From positions 21,775,874 through 21,839,873 of the forward strand of contig CM069455.1 in assembly GCA_035610835.1 (NCBI GenBank): a DNA stretch of 64,000 nt, given 5' to 3'. Under the pieces are notes generated by a model. The model was not told where the DNA came from and did no database searches. It saw nothing but the letters and a program-made list of their open reading frames with translations. The DNA comes from Ophiura sarsii (lineage: Eukaryota > Echinodermata > Ophiuroidea > Amphilepidida > Ophiuridae). A program made the position numbers and the translations under genes. How positions within the stretch are numbered: position 1 is the first letter of the stretch; every line of letters starts with the position of its first letter. Shown here in pieces: positions 12,501-21,992 of this stretch.

Positions 12501-12918
12501 GCACGACCACTCTGGGGATCCGGGACGAGATTTGCGGTTTTGATTAAACACGTCGTTTAAAAGATGAATTCGCGTTTAATTTAGACACGAGTTTGGTTAG
12601 ACACAGTTTTAAGCTAAAACCGTGTTTAGTACGAGAATTCGGGCAATCGGGCCATCGTGTTTTAATGAGTATATTGTTTAATCTTTAAATACAGGACCAA
12701 CATTGCTGACGGCTGAGAACTATTACAAGTTCAGGGATGTGGAGAGAGTGCCTAAGGCGCTGAGGATTCTCGATAAAAAACTCGTCGAGGAGAAGTCGGC
12801 TATCCTTTCATTGGACACCGATGTACCGGATACACGGATGAATTTAGTGTTTCTATTAGATTATCTCGTTGAAAATTCAGGAATGAAGATTGTCTCTTTA
12901 GCGGATTGTATTGCGTGA
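373..12918 (+). CDS. Gene 1: FkbM-type methyltransferase with NodB-like C-terminal half, 5' partial (six exons)
   Basis: Spliced gene from exons 373-563, 3640-3765, 7048-7222, 8825-8984, 9515-9962 and 12695-12918. Intron phases run 1, 1, 2, 0, 1 and all match. The first visible exon begins in phase 2, so at least one upstream exon, presumably the signal-anchor exon seen in gene 2, lies left of the window. The visible part gives 441 residues plus stop. It holds a SAM-binding loop (KILLDCGAN), the FkbM signature KLDVEGAE and a C-terminal region with the order of a polysaccharide deacetylase. FkbM proteins are O-methyltransferases, so a sugar or glycan substrate is likely but unproven. Relative to gene 2, exon B is 12 nt shorter, exon C 6 nt shorter and exon D 3 nt shorter, all in frame. 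No stop or frameshift is seen, so it looks functional. I do not recognise a standard gene name. Confidence 0.8.
564..3639 (+). other. Gene 1 intron A-B
   Basis: This intron holds the 1676-2306 palindromic MITE. A short run of 'ggggtgccgccggaa' repeats lies near 1275-1330. The last ~300 bp (from about 3360) are closely similar to the end of gene 2's intron (35335-36000). I see no other gene here. Confidence 0.6.
1676..2306. mobile_element. Palindromic MITE in gene 1 intron A-B
   Basis: The left arm starts TACGAGGGGGTATCAAAAAG and the right arm ends with its near reverse complement. Arms of about 290 bp pair with scattered mismatches. The left arm has a short run of repeated 'cctcagattg' units, seen fewer times in the right arm. 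There is no coding capacity. A TA flank is compatible with a Tc1/mariner-type target but is not decisive. Confidence 0.8.
3640..3765 (+). CDS. Gene 1 exon B
   Basis: The acceptor is ctcttatag before 3640 and the donor gtaaga at 3766. It is phase 1 to phase 1. It encodes NMTAFSEAAW, then a tryptophan/glycine-rich strand MQWGGGTLYV and an acidic tail. It corresponds to 36001-36138 in gene 2, which carries four extra codons in the middle. Confidence 0.78.
3938..4182 (+). pseudogene. Exon-like relic of an unrecognised protein, in gene 1 intron B-C
   Basis: One frame reads through IPDIVKIKENHPKIHLAGPY and on to a tyrosine-containing segment before a poly-T run. After a frame change it continues as ARYLGNEVNFSVPPTK and stops at 4180-4182. 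The homologous stretch in gene 2 (36329-36521) keeps the ending ARFLGNGGNFSVPTK but has earlier stops and a deletion. It is not needed for the FkbM gene, because exon B to C phases join directly. It is most likely a terminal-exon relic of another gene or element, present before the duplication. Confidence 0.45.
4690..4905. repeat. Short tandem repeat array, about 100 bp units
   Basis: Two to three diverged units contain 'accaccttggtgagtcaa' followed by 'ccttaaaatgcaagt' and 'acgttttaaat'. The array lies inside the Harbinger-like element and is non-coding. Confidence 0.6.
6046..6452. mobile_element. TTAA-flanked MITE (family with copy at 60052-60685)
   Basis: Ends are TTAAAGGGACACTAAG and CTTAATGTCCCTTTAA. 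The centre contains a perfect hairpin around 'tggtcccgcgggacca'. A second copy lies at 60052-60685, and a fragment near 50205-50255 shares 'gagggcgcagcc' and 'tatccctttaa'. TTAA at both ends suggests a piggyBac-type target, inferred only from the ends. Confidence 0.72.
7048..7222 (+). CDS. Gene 1 exon C (FkbM signature)
   Basis: The acceptor is ttatcag before 7048 and the donor gtgagt at 7223. It enters in phase 1 and leaves in phase 2. It encodes IPTVDLSMWIQ, then VILKLDVEGAEFDILKKML and FKWIDK. The KLDVEGAE core is the hallmark of the Methyltransf_21 (FkbM) family. It is two codons shorter than gene 2's exon near the end, where 'GVE' is reduced. Confidence 0.85.
7430..8170. repeat. 45-48 bp minisatellite in intron C-D
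   Basis: About fifteen imperfect units centre on 'acttcaaatgagagagatt', 'agttgtgtgtgaggg' and 'tggtaacgtgttgt'. Units are 45 or 48 bp, so the minus strand stays open across much of the array and reads a spurious repeat peptide (HTTNLYHLKYNTLPPS-like). The same repeat fills the orthologous intron of gene 2 in much larger amount. Confidence 0.85.
8240..8704 (-). mobile_element. 3' end of a CR1/L2-like LINE
   Basis: On the minus strand 8704-8471 encodes a peptide with APTLWNYLPD then TSFKTAVCHHLL. This is the typical extreme C-terminus of reverse-transcriptase proteins in CR1/L2/Jockey-like LINEs. It is followed by an A-rich stretch and an (AAAT)n tail near 8250-8295. Only the last ~500 bp of the element remain. 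Confidence 0.7.
8825..8984 (+). CDS. Gene 1 exon D
   Basis: The acceptor is tttcgcag before 8825 and the donor gtgatt at 8985. It goes from phase 2 to phase 0. With the split Lys codon it gives K-YYGEFHVWQP, then a Lys/Glu-rich helix and a conserved DYSAMHPVK end. It completes the methyltransferase fold and leads into the second domain. Confidence 0.8.
9515..9962 (+). CDS. Gene 1 exon E (NodB/CE4-like region)
   Basis: The acceptor is ttcgctag before 9515 and the donor gtgagt at 9963. It goes from phase 0 to phase 1 and is 448 nt, as in gene 2. It encodes VAIILEIGMN, a helix with AHKAVSIIQAYEIKLPVMLF, VYGDFAESYSEVV, the GHFSM segment, IGIQPSYYLP and AARNRGFRMV. This order matches the strands and helices of polysaccharide deacetylases. 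About 15 of roughly 149 residues differ from gene 2. Confidence 0.83.
10315..10566. mobile_element. Inverted-repeat element in gene 1 intron E-F
   Basis: Arms at 10315-10386 and 10495-10566 pair almost perfectly. They contain 'aaatgtatagggcaca' and 'gtttcaaggaaacaaagtca'. The spacer and both flanks contain repeated 'ttgttgcaaaagggct' stretches. Non-coding MITE. Confidence 0.7.
11107..11236. mobile_element. Fragment of TTAA-type MITE family
   Basis: It shares 'ttccacgcggc', 'atttctcatggtgattcc' and 'gtcgtctgcagacgcctgcc' with the fuller copies at 14555-14805 and 63588-63815. Both terminal TTAA sites are lost. Confidence 0.6.
11819..11905 (-). other. Possible tRNA-derived sequence
   Basis: The minus strand contains TTGGAGTCGAATCCC, close to a B box / T-arm, preceded 35-40 nt upstream by ATTAGCGGTATGG, a weak A-box match. 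It could be a degraded tRNA pseudogene or SINE head. Confidence 0.25.
12203..12470. repeat. Fragments of two MITE families
   Basis: 12203-12300 matches the 'ttaaaggcatatta...cttgcagattta' family found complete at 62720-63005. 12325-12470 consists of inverted 'aacaccagttggtgtt' and 'aactccaaatggagtt' motifs ending in 'tttttgcagtgtg'. This resembles the CACTG-ended element at 24841-25886. Confidence 0.5.
12695..12918 (+). CDS. Gene 1 terminal exon F
   Basis: The acceptor is aatacag before 12695 and it enters in phase 1. It encodes LLTAENYYKF, a basic/acidic stretch, then AILSLDTDVPDTRMNLVFLL, and ends MKIVSLADCIA before TGA at 12916-12918. The end matches the last strand and helix of NodB proteins (xxLxHDxxxxT...fvtLsel type). 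The following ~150 bp of 3' flank resemble gene 2's. No clear AATAAA is close. Confidence 0.8.
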
Positions 12919-13018
12919 TCTAATCTTAAAGTGCGACAATATAATGGTTATCCATGGTGCCATGTGCAACGAACTACAAAAGGGAATCACATGCACCCGG
13001 CCGCGTATTTATTAACCC

Positions 13019-13150
13019 TAAACAACACCCTAGGGAGAAACAACACCATAGAGAGAAACAACACCATAAGGAGAAACAACACCATAGGGAGAAACAACAC
13101 CATAGGAAGAAACAACACAATAGGGAGAAACAACACCATATGGAGAAATA
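13019..13150. repeat. 18-bp minisatellite just 3' of gene 1
   Basis: Seven imperfect copies of AACAACACCATAGGGAGA start about 100 bp after the gene 1 stop codon. Gene 2's 3' flank has only one diverged unit (near 50845-50872), so the array expanded after the duplication. It may lie in the 3' UTR. Confidence 0.85.
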
Positions 13151-13574
13151 CTGACGTACAAGTACATGTACATTTAAAGCCCACAATTATTCATACCCTT
13201 TGAAAAATATGAGTTTTTAACATTTTTCTCATATCTATACCAGCTGGAGTGGAACTTTCACTTTACACAAAAGACAGTTAGTTTGCAAGTACAAATCAAT
13301 ATATTTGGGCCGTTTTTTGTGATAATACATGTTTTTTACATTCCAAAGTTCTATATTATTGTGTAATAGGCTTTTGTTGTGCAATAATTCAATGATGTCC
13401 GCATACAATGTGGATGCATTGCAAATGTATTCTATTGAATGTACAGTGAAAGATGTTATAGGACGTTACTCTAGCTCTTTGTCAGCAGTGCGAAGAAGAT
13501 CAAATACTCAGTGATAACCATAACTCTATATGAGGACTTTTCTTTGTGCATATTGTGAATTCTCACAAATAGGG

Positions 13575-14190
13575 GAAAGGCTACAGAGCTATTTCGAAAC
13601 AATTCCAAGTGTCAGATTCCACCATACAAAGCATAATCGGGAAGAACAAGAAGTTCAACTCAGTCAAGAACATTGAAGGACGCAGTCGGAAGCCAACAGT
13701 GTCCACTTGTTTGGCAAGAAAAGTATTGCGAAAGACCGACAACAATCCACATATCATCATTAATGCTCTGCTGAACAACTTTAGCAATTCCTGGACCAAG
13801 ATATCATGGCAGACACTTCAGCAGACATTGCACATGAGAGGTATCCGTAGAGGCCGACCAAGAAAGACTCTACTCCTGAAAAGAGCAGAGCAAAACTCGT
13901 CTTGCATCTTAGCCAACCCCAACACTGAGGACCAAAAGCTTTGATCTTTGTCCAGAAGCTCTATTGCAAATGCTTGATGAGTTTCTATTTCTCTCTTTTA
14001 AGGAGTAGAGTCTTTCTTGGTCGGAGTCCATGGATAACTCTCGTGTGCAATGTCTGCTGGAGTGTCTGCCTTAATATTTTGGTCACCAAGGTTGTTCAGG
14101 AGAGCACTAACGGTGATCTGTGGATTGTTGTTGGCGATTTCAATTGTTGTTTCTCTCGACATGGCACAAACCACGCGCCATGATCGAGGT
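13575..14190. mobile_element. Palindrome of two Tc1-like transposase fragments
   Basis: Plus strand 13580-13944 encodes an N-terminal helix-turn-helix region (VSDSTIQSII, then RSRKPTVS and a GIRRGRPRKT end) typical of Tc1-type transposases. The minus strand of 13990-14185 encodes the same region again (inverted match to 13735-13875, sharing 'caacaacaatccaca' and 'cgaccaagaaagactcta'). Both are incomplete and have no catalytic DDE part. Confidence 0.7.
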
Positions 14191-14554
14191 CATTATCGAT
14201 TCTCACTTAAACGGCCGAAAAGGTCGACAGATCTAAAAAACCTACTCCTCCCACATCCTTTGTAAATTGTCTATAAGGATTTATGTCAATAAAAGCCAAC
14301 GGGTGAAAAGTCAATACACCGAATGACCCAGCTCATGGCGCAGCGAATCTGGCATGTTCGAGATACAACAGGCAATATTTCCATTGTAAACTAAATTTAT
14401 TCCACACTTTTTTAACGCCTCTCACATTTTTATGACTAGTGAGTGTAAAAACTGAGAAAATACCCCAAAATAGCTGACACGGAAAGACCTGCTGCGAAAG
14501 ACATTCACTGGGTAGGCGTGTTGTTAGTCTTAGTGCTTTTGGGATGGGTTGAGG

Positions 14555-14805
14555 TTAACACTTTCCACGCGGCAATTAGTTATGCCATTATACAAAACAG
14601 ATTTTTCAGAAACCTTTCCCAATTTTCAAAGTATACCTCAAGGATAACAGAACCAAGACTAGGCATGTGTGTACTTCTTTCAATGCATTTCTCATAGTGA
14701 TTCTAAATAGGGTATTGAAAGTCAATACAATATGGTTTTTTTAAACATTTGTGAACTTTTGGAATGTCGTCTGCAGACGCCTGCCGCGTGGAAAGATAGT
14801 GTTAA
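14555..14805. mobile_element. TTAA-flanked MITE
   Basis: It starts TTAACACTTTCCACGCGGC and ends GCCGCGTGGAAAGATAGTGTTAA-like, with TTAA at both ends. The interior holds 'caaaacagatttttcagaaa' and 'gtcgtctgcagacgcctgcc'. Other copies are at 11107-11236 (fragment), 32965-33050 (fragment) and 63588-63815. A piggyBac-type target preference is inferred. Confidence 0.72.
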
Positions 14806-15293
14806 GGAAGTGAGTTACGTGTATTGGGTGGGGTGGGCGGGGTGATGACGGGTGTTCCGGCGGGGATAGTGGTTTTTAGGATCAAGATGGGTGTAATAAG
14901 ACATGAAATATAATTATTAGATTCCAGTCAATTTGACATTCAGCAAAGTAGGACTAATTGGAGGATAATAATTATATATGTAAATTGTCTTTTTTCTTTT
15001 TTCTTTTTTTAAAGAAAAGATTTGCATATAGGCTGCCCAAAAAAGTAACTTTGAACAAAGAAAATGTGTAATTAATGATTTTCTTTTCGAGATATCGACG
15101 ATTATATAAATTTTTCTCTATAGAGCTGTGTATAAATGCTCATTTTCTCCACCCCACTGTCTTTTAATGCAAGACCCTCGACATTAAGACTTCTCGGACA
15201 CGTGCCATAGACGTAAATGATTACTTTAAACGATTGTGTTTAACAATAATTATACAATGGAAAGTTACCTATTAATATCTAAAAATACGATAG

Positions 15294-16265
15294 TCATATT
15301 CTTCTCCCTGTTGCCATGGGAGCAACTTGTCCATTATGAACCTCAACATTTCCATGTTGTACAGGCGTCTCAACAGCTGGCTCTTCATTTTTCTCTTCTT
15401 CTTCCACAGTCCATGTCTTTTTAGTCATGTCTCGCCCGATGGCTCTACCATCTGACGCTTCGTGCCATTGTGCTAATATCTTGATGTAATCTGCTTCCTT
15501 GTGGTAACCTCTTTTCTTTAAGTGCTGAGGACACACTATAAGACAAAAGAGCCTCGGCGTCCAAGATACTTTGCTTGTCATGCCCTCGAAGGGCTGATTC
15601 GGTCAAACCTGAAGCAATTAAAGCATTCAATACAATTGGCACAACATTAACTAGATTATTTTAATTTTTATTGATCATGAACTTTTGAAATGATTTTTAA
15701 TTCCCTTTCACCCTTCTCATCTGAGACACAAATCCTTTTAACAATTTCATATGACCCAAATAGGCATACCCTTTAATGGTCAATGCATGAAAAGAACATG
15801 ATTTACATCTCATCAGCAAACCAGATTAATGTTGTTTTGACATGTTCGGTCATGTTGTGTTTCTTATTAACAATTTTAAAACTATATAGAATACAGTAAA
15901 TATTTACCCGGTAAACAAGCAATTTGGTATGTATTATATAGAGGGGCATGGTATGGTTGACAAGCAAAAGTACCAACAATATTTGATAGCTTTAGCGTTA
16001 GAATAATTAAATTATCTGAAATGTTAACAATTCATTCAAGGTAACACTTCAATATTGATGTTACGATTGGGAGCATGTGTTTTCTGTAAATATAAAATAA
16101 TTTCGACAACTGCTGCTTAAAGCATATCTTACCTGCTTCTTTGTCTCGCAAAACTTCAATAAATCCTTCCATTTTCAGACCATTCTCGCTCTTTCTTGTG
16201 TGTATAGCTAGTCTTTTTAGGATATGATTATGATCATAGAGGAAAATGATGAACTTAGTGCACAT
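15294..16265 (-). pseudogene. Broken minus-strand coding fragment of an unrecognised protein (two exons)
   Basis: Minus-strand exon 1 (about 16259-16133) encodes HNHILKRLAIHTRKSENG then EGFIEVLRDKEAG and ends at a good donor, gtaaga. Exon 2 starts at 15608 after ttgcttcag and joins in phase: GLTESALRGHDKQSILDAEA then LLSYSV. Near 15510 the frame is lost at an A-rich run. The protein-like sequence resumes one frame over with RGYHKEADYIKILAQWHEAS, then a Glu-rich tail and a stop near 15294. This is either a frameshifted relic or a transposable-element-encoded protein. I cannot name it. Confidence 0.5.
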
Positions 16266-18130
16266 ATCAAAAGGTAAATATAACCAAAAAACAAATACAT
16301 AAGCATGACAAATGGTTTACTAATAATAGGCTATTATTAGGGAAAAACAAAAAAATATTATTATTAGGAGATTCAAAAAACATCTAAAAGGAGCAATTAA
16401 AAGAGACCATAATTAATGTGTTGGCTTATACCTGTTGTTGTTAGTAGCAAATGTTTGACCTCAATTGGATATTTATCTTTGCTTTAAACTACTTTATCAA
16501 GTCTAGTTCTAGGCTCCGATAACACAAATTTATGGGTGTGTCAAAAGCAGTAAAACTGTCATTTGTGAATTACCACGTTGCCTTTTCGGTAAGAGCATGC
16601 CTATAAGCTGACGCTTCGTAAGTTTTTGGACTTCTTTTTTACATCCTGAGGAATCCCAAAGATACTGACATCTTGGCCGTCTCTAGCAATATAGCGGCTA
16701 GAATTGTATTCTCCATCTGTCGCAGCAACGGCGGATACAGGGGTGCTGCGGTGGCTGCAGCACCCCGGGGTATGAAGAAAAGGGGAAAAAGAAGAAAAAA
16801 AGGGGGAGAAAGAAAAAGGAAAGGGAGAAAGGAAACACAATAACCCTGGCTATACAGGCTGTAACAAAAAAAAGTTATACAGTTTTGAAAAAAATATTAA
16901 AAATATCTCCTGTAGAATTTCTGTTTCGAGTTTTTATGGCCTGCAAGGGGAATTTTCTTAGCTTTCGTATAAGCTTTGTTTCATGACAATCGATGGTCGG
17001 TAAGCAGAGATATGATCAATTGTCTAAAGTAGTCATGAAATCACCTGGGCCACTTTGGTTTAATCAATGGTAAAATCACTGGGATGAATATGAATGGAAT
17101 CGAACCAGGAACATAGCAGTAGAGCGCCCTTGTTAGACAACAATGGTTCGTTTCAAGTGGTTAAAAGTATTACAAAGAAGGTTAGGTCTTTACAAATATT
17201 ATTTATTTATTTTATGAATTTATTTATTCAAATGAAATAAAACTATTTGAAAAAAGAATTATATTGTTCTCCCTAATGTTCCTTGCATGATACCCTAACC
17301 ATTTAATTTATACAAGCAAGATTGTATGATATTATTGTGAAAGTGGCCCAACCCGATTTCAAGACGACTTAGTAGATTGGTCATAACTTTTAAACGCAAG
17401 TAGTTAAACAGACCAAATAAAATGATTCTGGTAGCCAAAACGGAACTTAACACAGAGTGTAAGAGATTTTGACATTGCATGATTTTAACATTGAATTAAA
17501 AATAAAATTGCGATTGTATAACTTTTTTTGTTACAGTCTGTATAGAGACCATCCATAATGTTACAATTTAAAAGTGAAACTTGTGTGGTATGCCGGTTGA
17601 CTGAAGAAAGTGTTTTGTTCATTCAATCACTTATTCATTCACTTTCCCACCTATTCCTTAATTCGTGAATTCATTCATTCACCTAACAATTCATTAATCA
17701 AATCAAATCAAATCAAATCAAATCAAATCAAATCAAATCAATCACTTAATCAATCAATCAATCAGTCAATCAATCAATCAAATCAATGTTTTTGATAAAT
17801 TGAGTTAAATAATGAATCAATATATTAATGAATCGATAATTATAAACTTACTTGTATAATAACGTGTAAATTTGAGACGTCTGTTTGCCCATATAACAGG
17901 GTGGAGATTTTGTATTTCCTTAGCTTAATTTAATGCGTAGTCAATACAATAATTTTAATAAATTATATACACTCTCGTGCTTTGATTCAATTTAGTACCT
18001 TTAGTACTGTACCATCATTCATATCCACATCTCAATTCCAAACCTGATTTTTGGATTCTTGCAAACACTTCTCTGCATCTGTACAATCAGAGAGGATCCA
18101 ATAGCAGCATGTTTTGCAGCTACATCTTTA
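16266..18130. other. Intergenic stretch with simple repeats
   Basis: It contains a purine-rich tract at 16770-16835 next to 'cggcggatacaggggtgctg'. An AATCA/AATC microsatellite runs through 17615-17790. The minus strand 16735-16615 has a short open stretch (SSRYIARDGQDVSIFGIPQD) that could be another exon of the 15294-16265 fragment, but I cannot support it further. Confidence 0.4.
17615..17790. repeat. (AATCA)n / (AATC)n microsatellite
   Basis: Eight or more perfect AATCA pentamers around 17695-17741 pass into AATC tetramers. Flanking degenerate 'attcattcac' units lie on the left. Confidence 0.9.
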
Positions 18131-18199
18131 AGTGCCTCTACCTAGAAATATACCAATTCAAAAACCATTTAAATTGGTCAAAATACCAGACTATGGTAT

Positions 18200-19911
18200 A
18201 GGGGAATATGGGGCAACTGGACCGTGGGGCAAGTGGTCCGAAATGAAGGATTTTGTAATTGTATGGGCATACTGCTTTCTTTTGAACAGTACGACTTTTG
18301 TTGATACTTTACATATATCCTTACCTTCTACAATCCAAAACATTTGGAACTAAAGGGTATTTATACATGTGATTTTCTCCAGATCTTTGAAGCCAGCTCC
18401 TTGAGTGACTGATTGAAAATTCACAGATAGTATGGGCGATATATGAAGATGGGTTTAGATCATGTTTATATGTACTTTATATGATTGACAGATATGCAAC
18501 AGTAAATATATCGTCGCTGTTCTGACATACCGGCACATCACAACAGAATTAAGTAAAGCGATGTGCCGGAATGTCAGAACAGCGACGATATACATGCAGT
18601 ACAGTCGCCTTAAGATGCTATTGCATTTGATGGGTGCTATATTGTAGTGTGCTTAGGGACTTTCCGAAATATGATTAAAACCATAGGTTGTGGTTGAAAT
18701 GACCGTAAAATGGCGCATATTGCTAATTTGGGACATTGGTGGTTGGATTTGCGATCAATATTATCATTTAAAGAATGCTTAAACTTAAATCATTATCACG
18801 GGTATTCATTTGGTAGAGTTATTATTTTATGAATTTGCAAATATCAAAGTACACCATTTCTTATTTTATCTAAAGACACTCGTCTACTCGTAGGACCCGA
18901 ACGCCGTAATATTTGCGAATTCAAAGATACTCGCTGGCTACAGAAATCTGTGTAATGGTGAAATTAATTTTGAAAATTAGTTGTTAGTGTCAATAAAACA
19001 TGACTCGGTATTGAAATGTGAATAGAATATGAAATAATTTACATTCTTTCTAGTTCTTAGACATTTTGGGGCATTTCGGGTCTAATACCACTATTTCTGC
19101 TATTAAAAGATTACAACATGACATGAAATTGCTTTAGAATGGTTTAAAACCTCGGTATTTTGAATTACATCTTTATTATATTTTAAATGGTGTCTGTAAA
19201 GGTATTTGCTATGACGAAATATCATGATTTATGTATTTTATCCACTGCTTTTTGTCTATATTAACCGTTAGGTCATCATTGTCATATTGACTAACTTCCC
19301 CTGTAACATGAAAAGCTGGCTAAATATCAAGATGGTTTGTTATAAGTACTAAATGATGATTATATGAAGTAAATAAAATCATTAAAGAAAGGGGTATATA
19401 TAGACAAATGTATGGGGCATCTGAATAAAACAACCATGTAACCATTTAACTAGGTTCATACCGTTTTACCTAATAAATGTGCAGTCGAAAATGTCGCTTG
19501 CTTTGTACACCATTAGTATACTGCTATTTACACGTTAACCACGAAAACTGTATAAAACATGGATTTCATGAGACATGTATCCTTTTTACATGTTAAATAA
19601 TATGGAAAGGTTTTTGTAAAGAAAATAATGCCTAGTTTCCGTGTTGTAATTCACTGATTTCTGTGTATTCTAACCGTTGGAACATATAGGACCAGTTGCC
19701 CCAATGATGGGGTAACTGGTCCGTGCCAAGTAAAGTTTTCAGTTAGTGGTAATTGGCCTCTTCTTTAGATATTTTTAACATTGATTATATGTTATATGTA
19801 AACAGTTACATGGGTGATATTTTCATAGCAATTCCATGAATATTTACACGAGCTTTAATCTTTTATATCATGAAATATGCTTAACCGGACCAGTTGCTCC
19901 ATCCTCCCCTA
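18200..19911. mobile_element. 1.7 kb TIR element, copy A
   Basis: It starts TAGGGGAATATGGGGCAACT and ends with the near reverse complement (...CCATCCTCCCCTA). It is closely similar along its length to copy B at 21993-23856. The short module GGGGCAACTGGACCG occurs at both ends and as an internal inverted pair near 19688-19725. It lacks a ~235 bp block present in copy B (22676-22910) and carries an extra 80-bp hairpin (18510-18589). No transposase is recognisable. Confidence 0.8.
18510..18589. mobile_element. 80-bp perfect hairpin inserted in copy A
   Basis: Thirty-bp arms (ATCGTCGCTGTTCTGACAT, then CCGGCACATC) pair with one mismatch around a ~20 nt loop. Copy B has the uninterrupted sequence 'agtaaatatatacatgc', so this is a clean insertion. 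Confidence 0.85.
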
Positions 19912-20518
19912 CTAGGAGTGGGAACACAACTTTCATCAGATGATTGGAAGAAGAAAAAGTATTTATAATTTTAAATATCATGAAATAATAATGTACCTGA
20001 ATCTGTTATGGTCTTTCTACCAACACACGCAACATTCAACCGGGTCTGTGGACAAATTAACCATACAATTAGTGCCACATATTTTCTTCCTTTATTTGGT
20101 CATTCAGTATATTATACCTATAGCGATTTCTGCGGACAAATATTGACCATTTACGGTAACATCTACAATAACATGAAGGTATCCAACAAGAAAGCACCAC
20201 AAATGAATGATAACATTAACATATGCAAATTCATAATACGTTACTGAGCTAATTAATTAGTTCGGTGTTCCGCTTACCCCTGCATCGGAGTATGGATGGA
20301 ATACATGGGTAATGCCAAACTGTCTACCCAGGCCGGGTCGACTCTGGGGTTGACTAGATAGGAACTGCACACTTTGTGGATTTATAATATTTCTAACCCT
20401 AACTTTTAAAAGGAAATAAATCAGATGAAAATTTAAGGTCTTACCTTCATGTAAGCACTCACGAAATTTCTTATAATGGTTACTTAGAATAATATGTACT
20501 GCTTCAGTACTATCTATA

Positions 20519-21622
20519 CAGGGTGAATCAAAAAACATTGTGCACGATTTGAAACGGCCGTTTGACCTTGATGCGTGCATTGAACCATAGAATTCTTGTA
20601 GTCTGTATAAAGCGTTGTTAATCTAGTTTATCCTCCCCAAAAATGAAAGTAATCGACTAAAAAATAAGCAAACTGTACCATGTTTTGTAAACTGTCCGCA
20701 TTTTTCGCCACTCCAATGGGATTTACACAGTTACGACATGAATATTGCAGCAGCATGATGATATGGAGTGAGAGTCTACAAGAAAGGCATTGTTGTGCCT
20801 GTAATTTATTACAGGTTCCTGGTATATTAAATGAGCCAAAGGTGTTAAAACATTGTAGAAATAAATAATACTTCACAAACTAAAAATATTGCACAAATGA
20901 AATGTTCTGAAGACACTTTGTTTATTGATAATTGCACTGAAAAGTCATTCACGTTTGCCTTTAGGTTCACACGGTATGAGTTGCGGTCTTCTGCTTAAGA
21001 TGTTTTTTTAAAGCATACAATAAAATGTTAGCTTCCTTGCAATTCAAAATATAAATAATTTAGCTGTTTGCTGATATTAAGTTTTGTTAATGAAGCCTTC
21101 CTTCGACATGGCCACCAATTTGCTGAAGACATGTGTGTGCCCTGTCCAACATGTTGCGGACAGCTCGTCTAACCATTCCCCTGTTGCGGTGTAGCCTGTC
21201 ACTTCGGCTCTGACACGTGCCTCCACTTCTTGGAGACTTCTTGCCTTCTTGATCTGTAACAGGTGATGCTTGTATTCGAATTTGCCTTTTCATTTGACAA
21301 CTCAGTATCAGACTATTAATTACTTATCCCAGAGTGAAAGAATGATTTTACAGGAACATTTTGACAATTAATGTGATAATAATGGCCATTTTAGGAAAAC
21401 CAGTTTTACTGTGTGTAAATCCCATTGGAATGGCAAAAAACGCGGTCAGTTTACGAAACTTGCCACAGTTTGCTTATTTTTAAGTCGATTACTGTCATAC
21501 TTTGGGAGGATAAACTAGATTAACCAGGCTTTATACAAACAACAAAAATTCCATGGTTTGATGCACGCATCAAGGTCAAATGGCCGTTTCAAATCGTGCA
21601 CAATGTTTTTTGATTCACCCTG
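20519..21622. mobile_element. 1.1 kb TIR element with CAGGGTG ends
   Basis: The left end is CAGGGTGAATCAAAAAACAT and the right end its reverse complement. It is flanked by TA on both sides. Inverted arms extend about 200 bp each with mismatches, including 'tcgattactgtcat' and 'ctcccaaagta'-type segments. The CAGGGTG start and TA flank fit mariner-type elements. No intact transposase is seen. A small minus-strand open frame at 21087-21293 is unassigned. Confidence 0.75.
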
Positions 21623-21992
21623 TAATGAATACATTATGGCCGTGTGTTTTGAACTCGCCACCCTTACCGTTGCATTATGTCCAGATTTTTACATTTTACA
21701 CCATCTGAGATTCGAATTAGCATATCGCAATAACTATTTGTTCTACCCATATAAAGTACATATTTTCTGAACGGTAATCTCACAAGGAATCCAAATATGA
21801 TATTGGAATTTAGATAAGATCTATTTTTTCATATTTTGATTTAAGCTCAATAATAATTTGATACCTATCCCAATCATAATTTTACTGTGCATATTTAAAT
21901 TCCTCATGCAATTACCCATCAGAACATAATAGTTGTTAATGGTAAATGTGTTGAAATATACTATATCGAGAAGTAAATGAGCACAAACGTTT

